Part shown: positions 1-8,634 of the stretch, piece after piece | How positions within the stretch are numbered: position 1 is the first letter of the stretch | Layout: every line of letters begins with the position of its first letter | From: UBA10107 sp963835585 | GTDB lineage: Archaea > Nanobdellota > Nanobdellia > Woesearchaeales > UBA10107 | Length of the DNA stretch: 64,000 nt | Direction of reading: 5' to 3' | NCBI GenBank assembly: GCA_963835585.1 | Contig: CAWIGF010000003.1 | Location: forward strand, 558,001-622,000 | The notes under the pieces: generated by a model | Databases searched by the model: none | The model's input: the letters and a program-made list of their open reading frames with translations, nothing else | What the model was told of the DNA's origin: nothing | Position numbers and translations under genes: made by a program

Positions 1-1
1 A

Positions 2-568
2 GAATACATATCCGGATTGGTTGAAACAATCAAGCACGGAATAATCCAGGACAAATCATTCTTTGAATTTTTGGAAAATCATGTAGATGAGCTACTTCGC
101 CTTGATTTAGAAGTTCTTGAACATATTGCAAATGAAAACTGCAGGATAAAGGGGACTGTTGTGGAGCAGGATCCACACGAAAAAGGAGTGAGAAGGATAC
201 TTAATTACGGTCATACAATGGGGCACGCAATTGAAAGGGCAATGAACTATAAGATGCGCCATGGAGACTGCGTTGCAATCGGAAAAGGGCCTGCTGGATA
301 CATAGCCAACAAAGGATATGGATTTCCCTCTGTCGATCTAGAAAGGCAGGAACAACTGCTTATCAAAATAGGTCTTCCGACAAGAATACCGAGCGGCATA
401 ACTGATGACGAGCTTTTGAAAATAACGACAATTGACAAAAAGGCAAAAGGCGGCTCTGCACGATACTGTCTCCCGAAAAAAATAGGAGAGATGCATGAAT
501 TTTCAGGAGCATATGCAACTTACGTTGATGAATCATTGATAAGAGAAGCACTGAAACAATACAGATAA
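2..568 (+). CDS. aroB: 3-dehydroquinate synthase, C-terminal part (runs off the left edge)
   Basis: Second step of the shikimate pathway: converts DAHP to 3-dehydroquinate with NAD and a divalent metal in the cytosol. The reading frame is open from base 2, so only about the last 188 residues are seen. The segment reads SGLVETIKHGII, then NYGHTMGHAIER with the metal-binding histidines (GHTxGHAIE signature), then MRHGDCVAIG, all typical of AroB. Many archaea use the alternative aldolase route (AroA'/AroB'), so a classical AroB points to a lineage with the bacterial-type pathway. The gene is followed by a convergent hypothetical gene after 13 nt. Confidence 0.9.
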   Translation, partial: EYISGLVETIKHGIIQDKSFFEFLENHVDELLRLDLEVLEHIANENCRIKGTVVEQDPHEKGVRRILNYGHTMGHAIERAMNYKMRHGDCVAIGKGPAGYIANKGYGFPSVDLERQEQLLIKIGLPTRIPSGITDDELLKITTIDKKAKGGSARYCLPKKIGEMHEFSGAYATYVDESLIREALKQYR

Positions 569-581
569 CTTAAAATAATCA

Positions 582-1337
582 CTAAGAACTAGCTGTTATT
601 AATTTAACGCCCTGCGTCAACTTTGGAAAATCTCCCTTCATACCTATTTTTTCAAGAATATCTTTTAACGTAGATGGATTGTCAATACCGGATTGGGATG
701 CGTCTTGAACATTCTTTCCAGTATTATAAAAATCAATCGTTACTTCTCCGTCATAGGCTCTGAGTGTTGCATCATAATTGGTTCCACTTGAATAGTGATC
801 GTGCACATAATCTTGTGGGTTAAGTCCCACATGAACAAAAGTCAGTTCATAATTTTCTTTTGGAGTAACCAAGACTGTATCTTTAACTGTAGCAATATCC
901 TGTCTTGATTCCGCGTCAGCCAAAGAAACTTTGAAATAACGCCAAGCAGGGTCAAAAAATCTTGAAGGATGCATTATTCCAAGCAGAGGACTTTCCTCAG
1001 GCCAAAGGAAGTGATGTTCTATTTTCACACCCATTTTTGGTTGTCCGTAACCGCATTCTAGCGAAGAGAACGGATGGATTTTATTAATTGCGGACTCGCC
1101 TGCAATCTTTTCCAACAAGGAACAAAAGTCCTTGTCCTTATACATATCACGAACCATACAGTAGTTTTCTCTCATATGTTTATGTTTAACATTGAATATC
1201 GAGTCAATTAAATCATAAAAGGATTGAGGAGCAGTCGCACGCATTTCCACCGATAGCTTCAAAGAAGTTGCTGAAATAGCGTCAACTAGTTGCCGCAACT
1301 GTGATTCGCTGTCATAAGTGAATTTGAACTCATTCAT
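582..1337 (-). CDS. Hypothetical protein, 251 aa
   Basis: I do not recognise the family. The protein is soluble, without signal peptide or membrane segment, and has mixed alpha/beta character. The middle part is rich in aromatic and histidine residues (IEHHFLWPEESPL, DYVHDHYSSGTNYD). The start ATG at 1337 lies just after an AT-rich promoter-like stretch (1340-1400). It is convergent to aroB and divergent from the CsaA-like gene, so it is transcribed alone. It could be an orphan of the lineage. Confidence 0.6.
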   Translation of the reverse strand: MNEFKFTYDSESQLRQLVDAISATSLKLSVEMRATAPQSFYDLIDSIFNVKHKHMRENYCMVRDMYKDKDFCSLLEKIAGESAINKIHPFSSLECGYGQPKMGVKIEHHFLWPEESPLLGIMHPSRFFDPAWRYFKVSLADAESRQDIATVKDTVLVTPKENYELTFVHVGLNPQDYVHDHYSSGTNYDATLRAYDGEVTIDFYNTGKNVQDASQSGIDNPSTLKDILEKIGMKGDFPKLTQGVKLITASS

Positions 1338-1469
1338 GGTTCCTCCAAAATGAACTTTTATTTAAGCCTTTTTATAATATAAGGCCTGTTAATCTAGAAA
1401 AAACAACTAATCCCATTGTAAATCCGACCTCATCTAAAGCTTTATTAATATCAGGCTCTGAAAAAATGC

Positions 1470-1802
1470 ATGGCAACATACGATGATTTTCAAAAATTGG
1501 ACATTCGCGTCGGAAAGATTGTCGAAGTTGAAGACTTCCCTGAAGCTAAAAAGCCAGCATACAAGCTAAAAATAGACTTGGGGAATGAGATTGGAATCAA
1601 GAAATCAACGGCGCAACTCGTCAAAAACTACAATAAAACTGAATTAAAGGGAAAATTGGTTCTCTGCGTTGTCAACTTTCCTCCAAGGCAGATAGGGCCT
1701 GCAACATCTGAAATTCTCACTCTTGGCGTTCCTGATAATGAAGGTCAATGCGTTCTCATACAGCCTGAACGAAATGTTCCGATTGGCGGCAGGCTTTACT
1801 GA
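1470..1802 (+). CDS. CsaA-like tRNA-binding domain protein
   Basis: A stand-alone EMAP/Trbp111 OB fold of 110 residues, the same length as CsaA/Trbp111 proteins that bind tRNA elbows or act as export chaperones. Diagnostic segments are FQKLDIRVGKIVEVEDFPEA at the N-terminus, where the strand-1 DIRVG motif is visible, VNFPPRQIGPATSEIL in the middle and LGVPDNEG near the end, in the expected order. It is followed after 2 nt by a GNAT gene, so the two are probably co-transcribed. Whether it acts on tRNA or on proteins cannot be told from sequence. Confidence 0.85.
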   Translation: MATYDDFQKLDIRVGKIVEVEDFPEAKKPAYKLKIDLGNEIGIKKSTAQLVKNYNKTELKGKLVLCVVNFPPRQIGPATSEILTLGVPDNEGQCVLIQPERNVPIGGRLY

Positions 1803-1804
1803 TA

Positions 1805-2251
1805 ATGGAGATAATCCTAGCAGATAAACGTTATGCGAACCAGGCAGCAAATCTTCTTTTGAAAGCGTTCTTCGGTTCGTTCAGCCAGGCGAAAAAAGAA
1901 ATTGAAGAAAAAATAAAGTCAAGGGAGTGCTATCTTGCAATAAAAAATAATAGAATTGTAGGCATGTTTTTGTACGCACGAAATTACTCGCACTACGCAA
2001 ACTACCTTGAAGAGCTTCTTGTGCAAAAAAAATACAGAAGAAAAGGTATTGCGATGGCACTCCTGGAAAAATTCGTCGAGATAAGCAAAAAAGAGCAGCC
2101 AAAAAAACAACGCTATGTTCTGAGTAGCACAAATAAAAATAACAAGGCATCGATCAATATGCATCTTAAATTTGGATTCAAGAAATCAGGAATAGTGCAT
2201 AATCTGCACTATGGAAATGACGAGATGTTTTTCGTCTACAAACTGCGTTAA
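1805..2251 (+). CDS. GNAT-family N-acetyltransferase
   Basis: Acetyl-CoA-dependent acetyltransferase of 148 residues. The central LLVQKKYRRKGIAMALLEKF segment contains the GNAT motif A (Q/RxxGxG/A variant, here RRKGIA) that binds the CoA pyrophosphate, and KASINMHLKFGFKKSG is the typical C-terminal motif B (N/S-x-x-A-x-x-x-Y-x-x-x-GF pattern). The substrate is unknown. It lies 2 nt after the CsaA-like gene. Confidence 0.8.
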   Translation: MEIILADKRYANQAANLLLKAFFGSFSQAKKEIEEKIKSRECYLAIKNNRIVGMFLYARNYSHYANYLEELLVQKKYRRKGIAMALLEKFVEISKKEQPKKQRYVLSSTNKNNKASINMHLKFGFKKSGIVHNLHYGNDEMFFVYKLR

Positions 2252-2260
2252 CTTTATAAA
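2251..2260 (+). promoter_or_regulatory. TATA box of the enolase operon
   Basis: The sequence ACTTTATAAA ends 24 nt before the enolase ATG at 2284. This spacing fits an archaeal TATA box with transcription starting at or very near the start codon. No Shine-Dalgarno sequence precedes the ATG, which supports a leaderless mRNA. Confidence 0.55.
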
Positions 2261-2283
2261 ACATACATCATTATCAGTTCTTT

Positions 2284-3513
2284 ATGATTATTAGAAAAAT
2301 AAGAGGGAGGGAAGTTCTTGATTCAAGAGGGAATCCGACTGTCGAAGTAGAGTTGCGCACTTCAAAGTGCATCGCAAGAGCAATAGTTCCAAGCGGCGCA
2401 AGCACTGGAATCCATGAAGCTCTTGAATTGAGGGATGGGCAGAAAAACAGATTCTTCGGAAAGGGCGTATTAAATGCAGTAAATAACGTAAATGTCCTTG
2501 GAAAGCAAATCACAAATAAAAAAATAACAGTGCAGGAGATTGACTCATATCTTATCAAGAAAGACGGAACCAAGAACAAATCGACATACGGCGCGAACGC
2601 AATTTTGGGAATCAGCCTGGCTGCAACTAAAGCACAGGCAATGGAAAATAATTCCTCTTTGTACAAAGAATTTGCGAAAATTGCGAAAAACAAAAAAATG
2701 ATGCTTCCAAAACCATTCTTCAACGTCATAAATGGAGGAGCGCATGCAGGAAATCATCTCGATTTCCAGGAGTACATGCTTGTTCCGCAGGCAAAGACGT
2801 TCAGGGAAAATCTCAGGATGGGTTCTGAGATTTATCATGAATTAAAACAAATTCTGCTGAAAAAATACGGCAAGAGCGCAATCAATGTCGGCGATGAGGG
2901 AGGATTTGCACCCCCTTTGACAATGATTGAGGAGCCTATTGATTTCATCCTTGATGCCGCGAAGGAATTAGGCTATGAAAAACAAGTGAAAATAGGAATT
3001 GATGCTGCTGCATCCCAGTTCAAGGTAGAAAAAGATTATGTTGTTGAGAGAAAATCACGTTCGCCGTTCGAGATGGTCGACATCTACAAGGAACTGGCTG
3101 CAACATATCCTGTGATCTCCATCGAGGATCCGTTCGCTGAGGATGATTGGGATAGCTTCTATGTCCTTACGAAAGAGATGGGAAACAAAATTCAGATCGT
3201 AGGCGATGATCTATTGGTTACAAACAAGGAACGGATACAGAAAGCGATTGATCTTAAGAGCTGCAATTCGTTGCTGCTAAAGATGAATCAAGTTGGGACT
3301 GTTACAGAATCGATAGCTGCCGCCAATCTCGCGTTCAAGCATAAATGGAAAGTAATGGTTAGCCATAGAAGCGGAGAAACGGAAGATACTAGCATAGCTG
3401 ACTTGAGTGTCGGGCTTGGAACAGGCCAGATAAAATCAGGAGCTCCTGCACGAGGAGAAAGGACTGCCAAATACAATCAACTATTGAGGATTGAAGAAGA
3501 GCTAAAGAAATGA
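2284..3513 (+). CDS. eno: Enolase (phosphopyruvate hydratase)
   Basis: Interconverts 2-phosphoglycerate and phosphoenolpyruvate in glycolysis/gluconeogenesis. Full length at 409 residues. The N-terminus has REVLDSRGNPTVEV and the mobile loop SGASTG; NGGAHAGNHLDFQEYM, GDEGGFAPP, the metal-binding SIEDPFAEDDWD and GDDLLVTN, the catalytic lysine region LLLKMNQVGTVTES and the SHRSGETED loop are all intact. The 3' end overlaps the next gene by 4 nt. Two genes later comes a phosphoglycerate mutase, so adjacent glycolytic steps share a transcript. Confidence 0.98.
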   Translation: MIIRKIRGREVLDSRGNPTVEVELRTSKCIARAIVPSGASTGIHEALELRDGQKNRFFGKGVLNAVNNVNVLGKQITNKKITVQEIDSYLIKKDGTKNKSTYGANAILGISLAATKAQAMENNSSLYKEFAKIAKNKKMMLPKPFFNVINGGAHAGNHLDFQEYMLVPQAKTFRENLRMGSEIYHELKQILLKKYGKSAINVGDEGGFAPPLTMIEEPIDFILDAAKELGYEKQVKIGIDAAASQFKVEKDYVVERKSRSPFEMVDIYKELAATYPVISIEDPFAEDDWDSFYVLTKEMGNKIQIVGDDLLVTNKERIQKAIDLKSCNSLLLKMNQVGTVTESIAAANLAFKHKWKVMVSHRSGETEDTSIADLSVGLGTGQIKSGAPARGERTAKYNQLLRIEEELKK

Positions 3514-4013
3514 AGATGATTGAAAAAATAACCATAAGGCCACAAAATATTTCAGATGCAAAAAGATTTTATGAAATCCTGAATAATAAAAATTTTAAGT
3601 ATTTCCCAGTAAGACCAAAAAGTATTGCAGCCGAAAGAAAGTTCATAAAGGCCCAAAAGAAAAAAAGAAAGAATAATTATGCATATGATTATTCAATATT
3701 GCTTAACGGAAAACTTGTTGGTGCAGTCGGAATAAAAATAAACCAACAAAGAAAGTTTATAGGCGAAATCGGTTATTTCATTGATGAGAAATATTGGGGA
3801 AAAGGAATCACAACCAAGGCAGTAAAAAGTCTAGAGAAGATTGCTTTTAAAAAACTGAAAATAAGACGAATTGAGATAATAATGTACCCAATGAACAAGG
3901 CCAGTGAGAAAGTTGCGATAAAATGTGGATATAAAAAAGAAGGGCTCATGAAAAAAGCAGTTGCACACTTCAATACATATCGTGATGTTTTTCTATATGC
4001 GAAGGTAAAATGA
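3510..4013 (+). CDS. RimJ/RimL-like GNAT acetyltransferase
   Basis: 167 residues with the RimJ/RimL arrangement: ITIRPQNISDAKRFYEIL at the N-terminus, then IGEIGYFIDEKYWGKGITTK, where WGKGIT is the acetyl-CoA binding loop, and KASEKVAIKCGYKKEGL near the end. Proteins of this family acetylate ribosomal protein N-termini or small molecules; the substrate here is unknown. It overlaps both enolase (upstream) and phosphoglycerate mutase (downstream) by 4 nt, so all three are translationally coupled. Confidence 0.8.
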   Translation: MKMIEKITIRPQNISDAKRFYEILNNKNFKYFPVRPKSIAAERKFIKAQKKKRKNNYAYDYSILLNGKLVGAVGIKINQQRKFIGEIGYFIDEKYWGKGITTKAVKSLEKIAFKKLKIRRIEIIMYPMNKASEKVAIKCGYKKEGLMKKAVAHFNTYRDVFLYAKVK

Positions 4014-4585
4014 AACTCCATATCTATTTGTTCAGGCACGGCCAGACTACATTCAATAGAGACAAGAGATTCACAGGCTGGCTCGACGCAAAACTGACAA
4101 AATTAGGAAAGCAGCAGGCAAGAATAGTCGCAAAAAAACTGAAAAACAAGAAGTTTGATGTCGCATACTCAAGTGATTTGAGCAGATGCAAGGATACATT
4201 GAATGAAGTTCTCAAATATCACAAGGAATGCAGAATGACAATTATTGACAAACGATTGAGAGAAAGAAGATATGGAAAATTGCAAGGACTGCGTCACAAG
4301 GACATAATCAAGAAATACGGGCAGAAACAATTCGATATCTGGCATCGTTCATACGATGTTCCTCCTCCCAACGGAGAATCAATAAAGATGGTCGAGAAAA
4401 GGGTCATGTCGTTCGTGAGAGAATTGATGAAAACAATGAAAGAGGACAAAGTCAACGTCGCGATTTCCGCTTCTGGAAATTCAATGAGACCCATGAGAAA
4501 GTATTTCGAGCATTTGACGATAAAACAAATGATGAGACTGGAGAATCCATGGGATAACTATTTCGAGTATATAATCAACACATGA
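4010..4585 (+). CDS. gpmA: 2,3-bisphosphoglycerate-dependent phosphoglycerate mutase (histidine phosphatase superfamily)
   Basis: Interconverts 3- and 2-phosphoglycerate, the step before enolase. The catalytic RHGQT motif is at residues 9-13 with His10 as phospho-acceptor, followed by RFTGWLDAKLTKLGKQQA, typical of the dPGM type. SDLSRCKDT, the ERRYGKLQGL loop and the second catalytic histidine region differ slightly from the usual SAHG: the protein has SASGNSMR, so the second histidine is replaced. At 191 residues it is somewhat shorter than bacterial dPGM. The enolase neighbour supports the glycolytic role. Confidence 0.82.
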   Translation: MKLHIYLFRHGQTTFNRDKRFTGWLDAKLTKLGKQQARIVAKKLKNKKFDVAYSSDLSRCKDTLNEVLKYHKECRMTIIDKRLRERRYGKLQGLRHKDIIKKYGQKQFDIWHRSYDVPPPNGESIKMVEKRVMSFVRELMKTMKEDKVNVAISASGNSMRPMRKYFEHLTIKQMMRLENPWDNYFEYIINT

Positions 4586-4595
4586 TTCTACCGAA

Positions 4596-4607
4596 AAGTA
4601 TATAAAC
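4596..4607 (+). promoter_or_regulatory. TATA box of the MNT/HEPN/helicase operon
   Basis: AAGTATATAAAC ends 24 nt upstream of the ATG at 4632. A very similar element (AAGTATATAAATAAG) stands before the integrase at 36125, so this is probably close to the organism's TATA consensus. Confidence 0.55.
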
Positions 4608-4631
4608 AAGTGTTGTTACGTATAAACTATA

Positions 4632-5177
4632 ATGGATAAGTATAAACTAAAGTTTACAAAACTCCAAAATGAAATATTCAGGTTGATGTGCATCAAATCA
4701 GGAAACGCACTTAACAAAAGAGAGATTGCAAACCTTCTTGATGTTTCTCCTACAGCGATCGCGAAAGCACTAGTCGCGTTAGAGAAAGAGAATCTTGTAA
4801 AAGTTGAGAAAATAAAAGGAATGAATTTAACCCATATTGAATTAAACAGAGACAATCAAAATGCGTTGCTTATGAAGCGGACGGAGAATTTGAAACAAAT
4901 ATATGAATCGGGATTTGCAGAATTTCTTGAAGAAAATTTCCCAGGAACGACAATTATTTTATTCGGGAGCTATTCCCGGGGGGATGATACAATAACGTCG
5001 GATATAGATATGGCGGTAATTGAGGCGAAAGCAAAAAAAATAAACATAGATGTTTTTGAAAAGATACTTGAGAGAGAGATAAGAATAAATTATTATGATT
5101 CATTCAGAGGAATAAACAAAGAGTTGAAGGAGAACATATGCAACGGGATAGTTCTTGCTGGAGGCATACGATTGTGA
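4632..5177 (+). CDS. Winged-helix plus MNT nucleotidyltransferase-domain protein
   Basis: Two domains. Residues 1-75 form a winged helix with NKREIANLLDVSPTAIAKAL as the helix-turn-helix. Residues 95-170 carry the minimal nucleotidyltransferase signature LFGSYSRGDDTITSDIDMAV (GSxxxG...DxD), with the two metal-binding aspartates. MNT proteins paired with HEPN proteins are known toxin-antitoxin pairs in which the MNT partner AMPylates and silences the HEPN RNase. Its TGA overlaps the GTG start of the HEPN-like gene. The fused DNA-binding domain suggests that it also autoregulates the operon. Confidence 0.8.
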   Translation: MDKYKLKFTKLQNEIFRLMCIKSGNALNKREIANLLDVSPTAIAKALVALEKENLVKVEKIKGMNLTHIELNRDNQNALLMKRTENLKQIYESGFAEFLEENFPGTTIILFGSYSRGDDTITSDIDMAVIEAKAKKINIDVFEKILEREIRINYYDSFRGINKELKENICNGIVLAGGIRL

Positions 5178-5623
5178 AACCAATAAAAGAATTTGAGGAA
5201 TATATCTTCAATGGAACTGTCAAGAAGCAGGCAATTGATGTTTCACGGGCGGAATCATTAAGGAAAGATTCAGAGACATCTTATTTAATCGTACATGAAA
5301 TGATAAATAAGCTCGGATTGGATGACAGAAATGCTAATACAATAATAAAAATCAGTTATGATACAATTATGGATGCCATTAGAGCGAAGATGTTAAGCAA
5401 TGGATTTAATTCATCTGGCCAAGGTGCTCATGAAGCGGAAGTATCATATCTACGAAAACTTAACATCTCAGAAAATGATGTCCAATTCTGTGACCAGCTC
5501 AGATATTTCAGGAATAGAATAATGTATTACGGAAAAGTCCTTGACAAAGAATATGCAGAGAAAGTTGTTTCATTTCTTGACAAAGTATGCAAAGAACTAC
5601 ATAAAGGAAGTAAAAAACCATGA
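5174..5623 (+). CDS. HEPN-like protein, probable partner of the MNT protein
   Basis: Start chosen at GTG 5174 because it overlaps the upstream stop as GTGA and removes a nonsensical N-terminal extension; product about 149 residues. All-alpha, with FCDQLRYFRNRIMYYG near residue 115-130. This matches the HEPN R-x4-6-H active-site region in position, but the histidine is replaced by tyrosine (RNRIMYY), so RNase activity may be lost or altered. It overlaps the following helicase fragment by 4 nt. Role as toxin is inferred from neighbour and fold. Confidence 0.65.
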   Translation: MKPIKEFEEYIFNGTVKKQAIDVSRAESLRKDSETSYLIVHEMINKLGLDDRNANTIIKISYDTIMDAIRAKMLSNGFNSSGQGAHEAEVSYLRKLNISENDVQFCDQLRYFRNRIMYYGKVLDKEYAEKVVSFLDKVCKELHKGSKKP

Positions 5624-6285
5624 AACTCTCGCATCTCAAGGGAAAAGTCCCTGAACTTCTTTATGACATTTTGCAGAAGAAAGGCATAACAGAATTAAGG
5701 CCTGCACAGGAAAAAGCAATCAAGGCCGAGCTTCTCAATAGGAAAAATCTTCTAATCTGTACTCCAACTTCGTCCGGAAAAACTTTAGTCGCTGAGCTCG
5801 CCGCGTTCAACTCCATATTTACACATAGAGGCAAGGCAATTTACATTGCCCCGTTGAAATCACTTGCTACTGAAAAATACAAGGAGTTCAAGGAATTCTA
5901 TGGAAAAAACGCGAAAATAGGATTGAGCATAGGCGACGTCGACGAGATCGACCCAAGACTCAATGACTACGATTTCATAATTCTGACGAGCGAAAAAGCG
6001 GATTCATTGCTCAGGCATAAGGTAGATTGGATAATAGATGTCGCAGTAGTCATCATCGATGAAATACATTTGCTGAATGATTCAAGCAGGGGTCCTACTC
6101 TCGAAATCTTGATAACAATACTGAAAGAGAAATTGAAGAATGTGCAGATAATAGGGCTTTCAGCCACTATAGGAAATCCAGAGGAGCTCTCTAAATGGCT
6201 GAACGCAACATTGATTATCGATGACTGGCGTCCTGTAAAATTATACAAAGGAACTTATATGCAGGGAAAAGTCGAGTTAGAGTAA
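5620..6285 (+). pseudogene. Truncated Hel308/Ski2-like DEAD/DEAH helicase (first RecA domain only)
   Basis: 221 residues that hold the N-terminal RecA lobe of a superfamily 2 helicase: RPAQEKAI (Q-motif region), Walker A TPTSSGKT at residues 48-55, motif Ia IAPLKSLATEKY, motif II DEIH at 147-150 and motif III SAT at 181-183. The usual second RecA domain, winged helix and ratchet domains (about 450 more residues) are absent. The frame closes at TAA and a convergent gene ends 5 nt later, so no remnant follows. It may be a broken hel308 or a domesticated single-lobe ATPase translated with the MNT/HEPN pair. Confidence 0.8.
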
Positions 6286-6289
6286 AAAA

Positions 6290-6856
6290 TTACCTGTGTC
6301 TCCTGTAGAAGTCAGCAAGAAAGAAATTCTTTCCAAATGCCAAACAAGGTATTCCAACCAGAACAAAGCAGAGCACGAAATACACTGCGCCGAAAACAAT
6401 CGATTTGAGCAATGCGAAAAGGTATTCAACAACATGTACTGTGACAACTTTGTATGCCCTATTAATGTCCCACAATGATTCAAACGTTTCCTTCATAAAG
6501 AAGTTTATCATCAGCCATGGTAAAAGGAAAATTACAGAGAGTACTGTCACAAGCTCTCCAATCAAAGGAACCATGTTCATCACCATTAATGCTACGATTG
6601 TAGGTATCATGAAGACTAAAATGAAGATGCCTTCCTTGAAATTCTGCCAGAAGCTTCCGAATGCAGGAAGTTGCTCTGTATTCCCTGAGACAAGCGATTT
6701 CACAATCTTTTTGCTATAGCCGCCTAACGCGAACCATCCGAAGATTGGCAGCAATACCCAGAGAATATTCCATAACCTCGAAGGTTTTCCCCATGGATAG
6801 CTGAAGCCCGACTTGAAACTTCGTTTGAATTCTTCTTTCGTCATTTTTTCGCTCAT
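6290..6856 (-). CDS. DUF4013-like multi-pass membrane protein
   Basis: 188 residues with four to five hydrophobic segments (for example LWNILWVLLPIFGWFALGGY, GIFILVFMIPTIVALMVMN and SIVFGAVYFVLCFVLVGIPC). The layout, including the glycine-rich GGYSKKIVKSLVSG after the first helix, resembles DUF4013 proteins common in archaea and Firmicutes. Function unknown. It is the last gene of the scpA-prefoldin-ftsY operon, 10 nt after ftsY. Confidence 0.7.
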   Translation of the reverse strand: MSEKMTKEEFKRSFKSGFSYPWGKPSRLWNILWVLLPIFGWFALGGYSKKIVKSLVSGNTEQLPAFGSFWQNFKEGIFILVFMIPTIVALMVMNMVPLIGELVTVLSVIFLLPWLMINFFMKETFESLWDINRAYKVVTVHVVEYLFALLKSIVFGAVYFVLCFVLVGIPCLAFGKNFFLADFYRRHR

Positions 6857-6866
6857 TTTCTATGCC

Positions 6867-8243
6867 TCATAATCCTAATGTTTTTATTATCTCGTTCTTG
6901 CTGAACGGTTTCAGATCATCGTACGCCTGTCCAGTCCCTAAAAACAAAATAGGTTTTTTCGTCACGTAAGAAACAGAAATTGCGGCTCCACCTTTCTCAT
7001 CAACATCAGCCTTCGAAAGAACTATGCCATCTATGGAAACAGCGTCATTGAACTGCTGCGCCTGCTCGACGCAATCATTTCCTGTTATGGATTCGCCTAT
7101 GAAAAGCTTGTAATCTGGCTTCGCAACACGCATTATTTTTTTCATCTCAGACATCAAATTCACGTTAGAGTGGAGACGTCCCGCGGTATCTATCAACACA
7201 ACATCTATTTTGTTCGCTTCTGCGTACTTAACAGCATCAAATGCGACAGCTGCGGCGTCGGAACCATAATCCTGTTTTATCAATTTGACATGCAACCTAT
7301 TCGCGTGCTCTTCCAACTGCTGTATTGCAGCAGCTCGGAACGTATCCGCTGCCGCCATTACCACTGTGAGCTTATTGTTCATGAAATATTGCGCAAGCTT
7401 TGCAATCGTAGTCGTCTTTCCTGAGCCGTTCACTCCAACAAAAGCGAGTATCAACGGCTTTTTCTTCTTCGCCTCCTTTACCAGATCTACCTTGTCGAAC
7501 GTGAGTATCTCGTCTATGCTTTTTTTCAAGGTGTCCAGAACCGTCTTGTCGACATCGAACCTGCTTATCTTTCCTTTTACCAACTTTTCCTTCATGTCAT
7601 CTTTTATTTTATCTATGACTTCGACGGCGACATTGTTCTCCAATAAAATTACCTCGAGATCCCAGAAAAGCGAATTGAATTTATCCTCAGACAAAGAAGT
7701 CTTTGTTATGGCCTCTGCGATCTTAGAGAAGAATCCCTTCTTCTTTTCAGGCTCTTCTTCCTCCTCGAGAAGTTCTGCATCCTCCTCTCCTTCTTCGAAC
7801 GCCGCTTCCTCAGGAGTTACTTCATCATCTTCTAATTCTTCCTCTGTTTCCTCTGTCTCCTTGTCCTCAAATTCTTCTACAGGTTCCTCTTCAGAAACTT
7901 CTTCTTTAGTTTCAGGTTCCTTCGCAATCGGTTTTTTTCCAAAAATCCTCGAGAAGAATCCCTGCTTCTCTTCCTGCACCTTTTCTTTTTTCTTAGGAGA
8001 AGCTTTTGATTTCTTAGAAGCCATCTTTTTTATCTGTTCTGTGTCTGGTTGGAAACTTTCTGTTCCTACATTGAACTTCACAGGAGCCTCTTCGTACTTT
8101 ATGCTCTTCTTATTTTTTTTGGGTTTTGCCTTCTTCTGAGAAGTTTTCTTGACTTTTTTCTCTTCCTCTTCGACTTCCTTCTTCACGTCTTTCGTGAACT
8201 TTGAAAGTGCCTGCTTCAGCTTGTCTTTTAGAAATCCGAACAT
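6867..8243 (-). CDS. ftsY: Signal recognition particle receptor FtsY
   Basis: SRP receptor GTPase that docks ribosome-SRP complexes at the membrane for co-translational insertion. The NG domain fills residues 180-458: G1 GVNGSGKTTT near 269-278, DTAGR at 352-356, SKADVDEKGGA at 410-420. The first 180 residues are an unusually long, highly charged A domain with an acidic run (residues 105-165) bracketed by short amphipathic motifs, KQGFFSRIFGKK near 94 and KKGFFSKIAEAI near 169, which could touch the membrane. Prefoldin alpha lies upstream with 1 nt spacing, a common archaeal order. Confidence 0.97.
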   Translation of the reverse strand: MFGFLKDKLKQALSKFTKDVKKEVEEEEKKVKKTSQKKAKPKKNKKSIKYEEAPVKFNVGTESFQPDTEQIKKMASKKSKASPKKKEKVQEEKQGFFSRIFGKKPIAKEPETKEEVSEEEPVEEFEDKETEETEEELEDDEVTPEEAAFEEGEEDAELLEEEEEPEKKKGFFSKIAEAITKTSLSEDKFNSLFWDLEVILLENNVAVEVIDKIKDDMKEKLVKGKISRFDVDKTVLDTLKKSIDEILTFDKVDLVKEAKKKKPLILAFVGVNGSGKTTTIAKLAQYFMNNKLTVVMAAADTFRAAAIQQLEEHANRLHVKLIKQDYGSDAAAVAFDAVKYAEANKIDVVLIDTAGRLHSNVNLMSEMKKIMRVAKPDYKLFIGESITGNDCVEQAQQFNDAVSIDGIVLSKADVDEKGGAAISVSYVTKKPILFLGTGQAYDDLKPFSKNEIIKTLGL

Positions 8244-8244
8244 T

Positions 8245-8634
8245 TTAGTGGATGTGGTCTCCCAACTCTACGAGCCTGTCCTCGATCTTCTGCATCTGGT
8301 CGAGCATGTTTTCCCGCATCTCGCTCATCTCCTTGATCCGCGAATCCAATAGTGATTTTGTGTCAGGAATCGTCTTCTCAACCACGATTTCCTTGCCGAC
8401 ATTCACCAGTAGCATATCTGTCTTCTCAAGTTTTGCCTTTAGAAATATTCCGTTGCTGACGGGAGCTAAAATTTGCGAATTATTGGATGTGCTGGCAAGC
8501 TCATCGAGGCAATTTTTAACATATTCCATTTCCATTAAGCTTGCATCCACGCGCTCAATCTGTTCTCCTATGAACTGCGCCTCTGTGTTCAAGATCTGCA
8601 ATTCTTTTTCCGTTTCTTTGCTCGTTTCTTTCAT
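8245..8634 (-). CDS. pfdA: Prefoldin alpha subunit
   Basis: Cytosolic jellyfish-shaped chaperone that holds unfolded proteins for the thermosome. 129 residues with the alpha-class layout: N-terminal coiled coil, a central beta-hairpin region (SQILAPVSNGIFLKAKL then LLVNVGKEIVVEKT) and a C-terminal coiled coil. It starts inside the stop of the small upstream gene (ATGA) and ends 1 nt before ftsY. Confidence 0.92.
   Translation of the reverse strand: MKETSKETEKELQILNTEAQFIGEQIERVDASLMEMEYVKNCLDELASTSNNSQILAPVSNGIFLKAKLEKTDMLLVNVGKEIVVEKTIPDTKSLLDSRIKEMSEMRENMLDQMQKIEDRLVELGDHIH

Noticed and set aside
7285..8139. Long Ser/Phe-rich frame opposite ftsY
   Set aside because: It is the antisense image of the Glu/Lys-rich ftsY A domain; composition is an artefact and no ribosome site exists.
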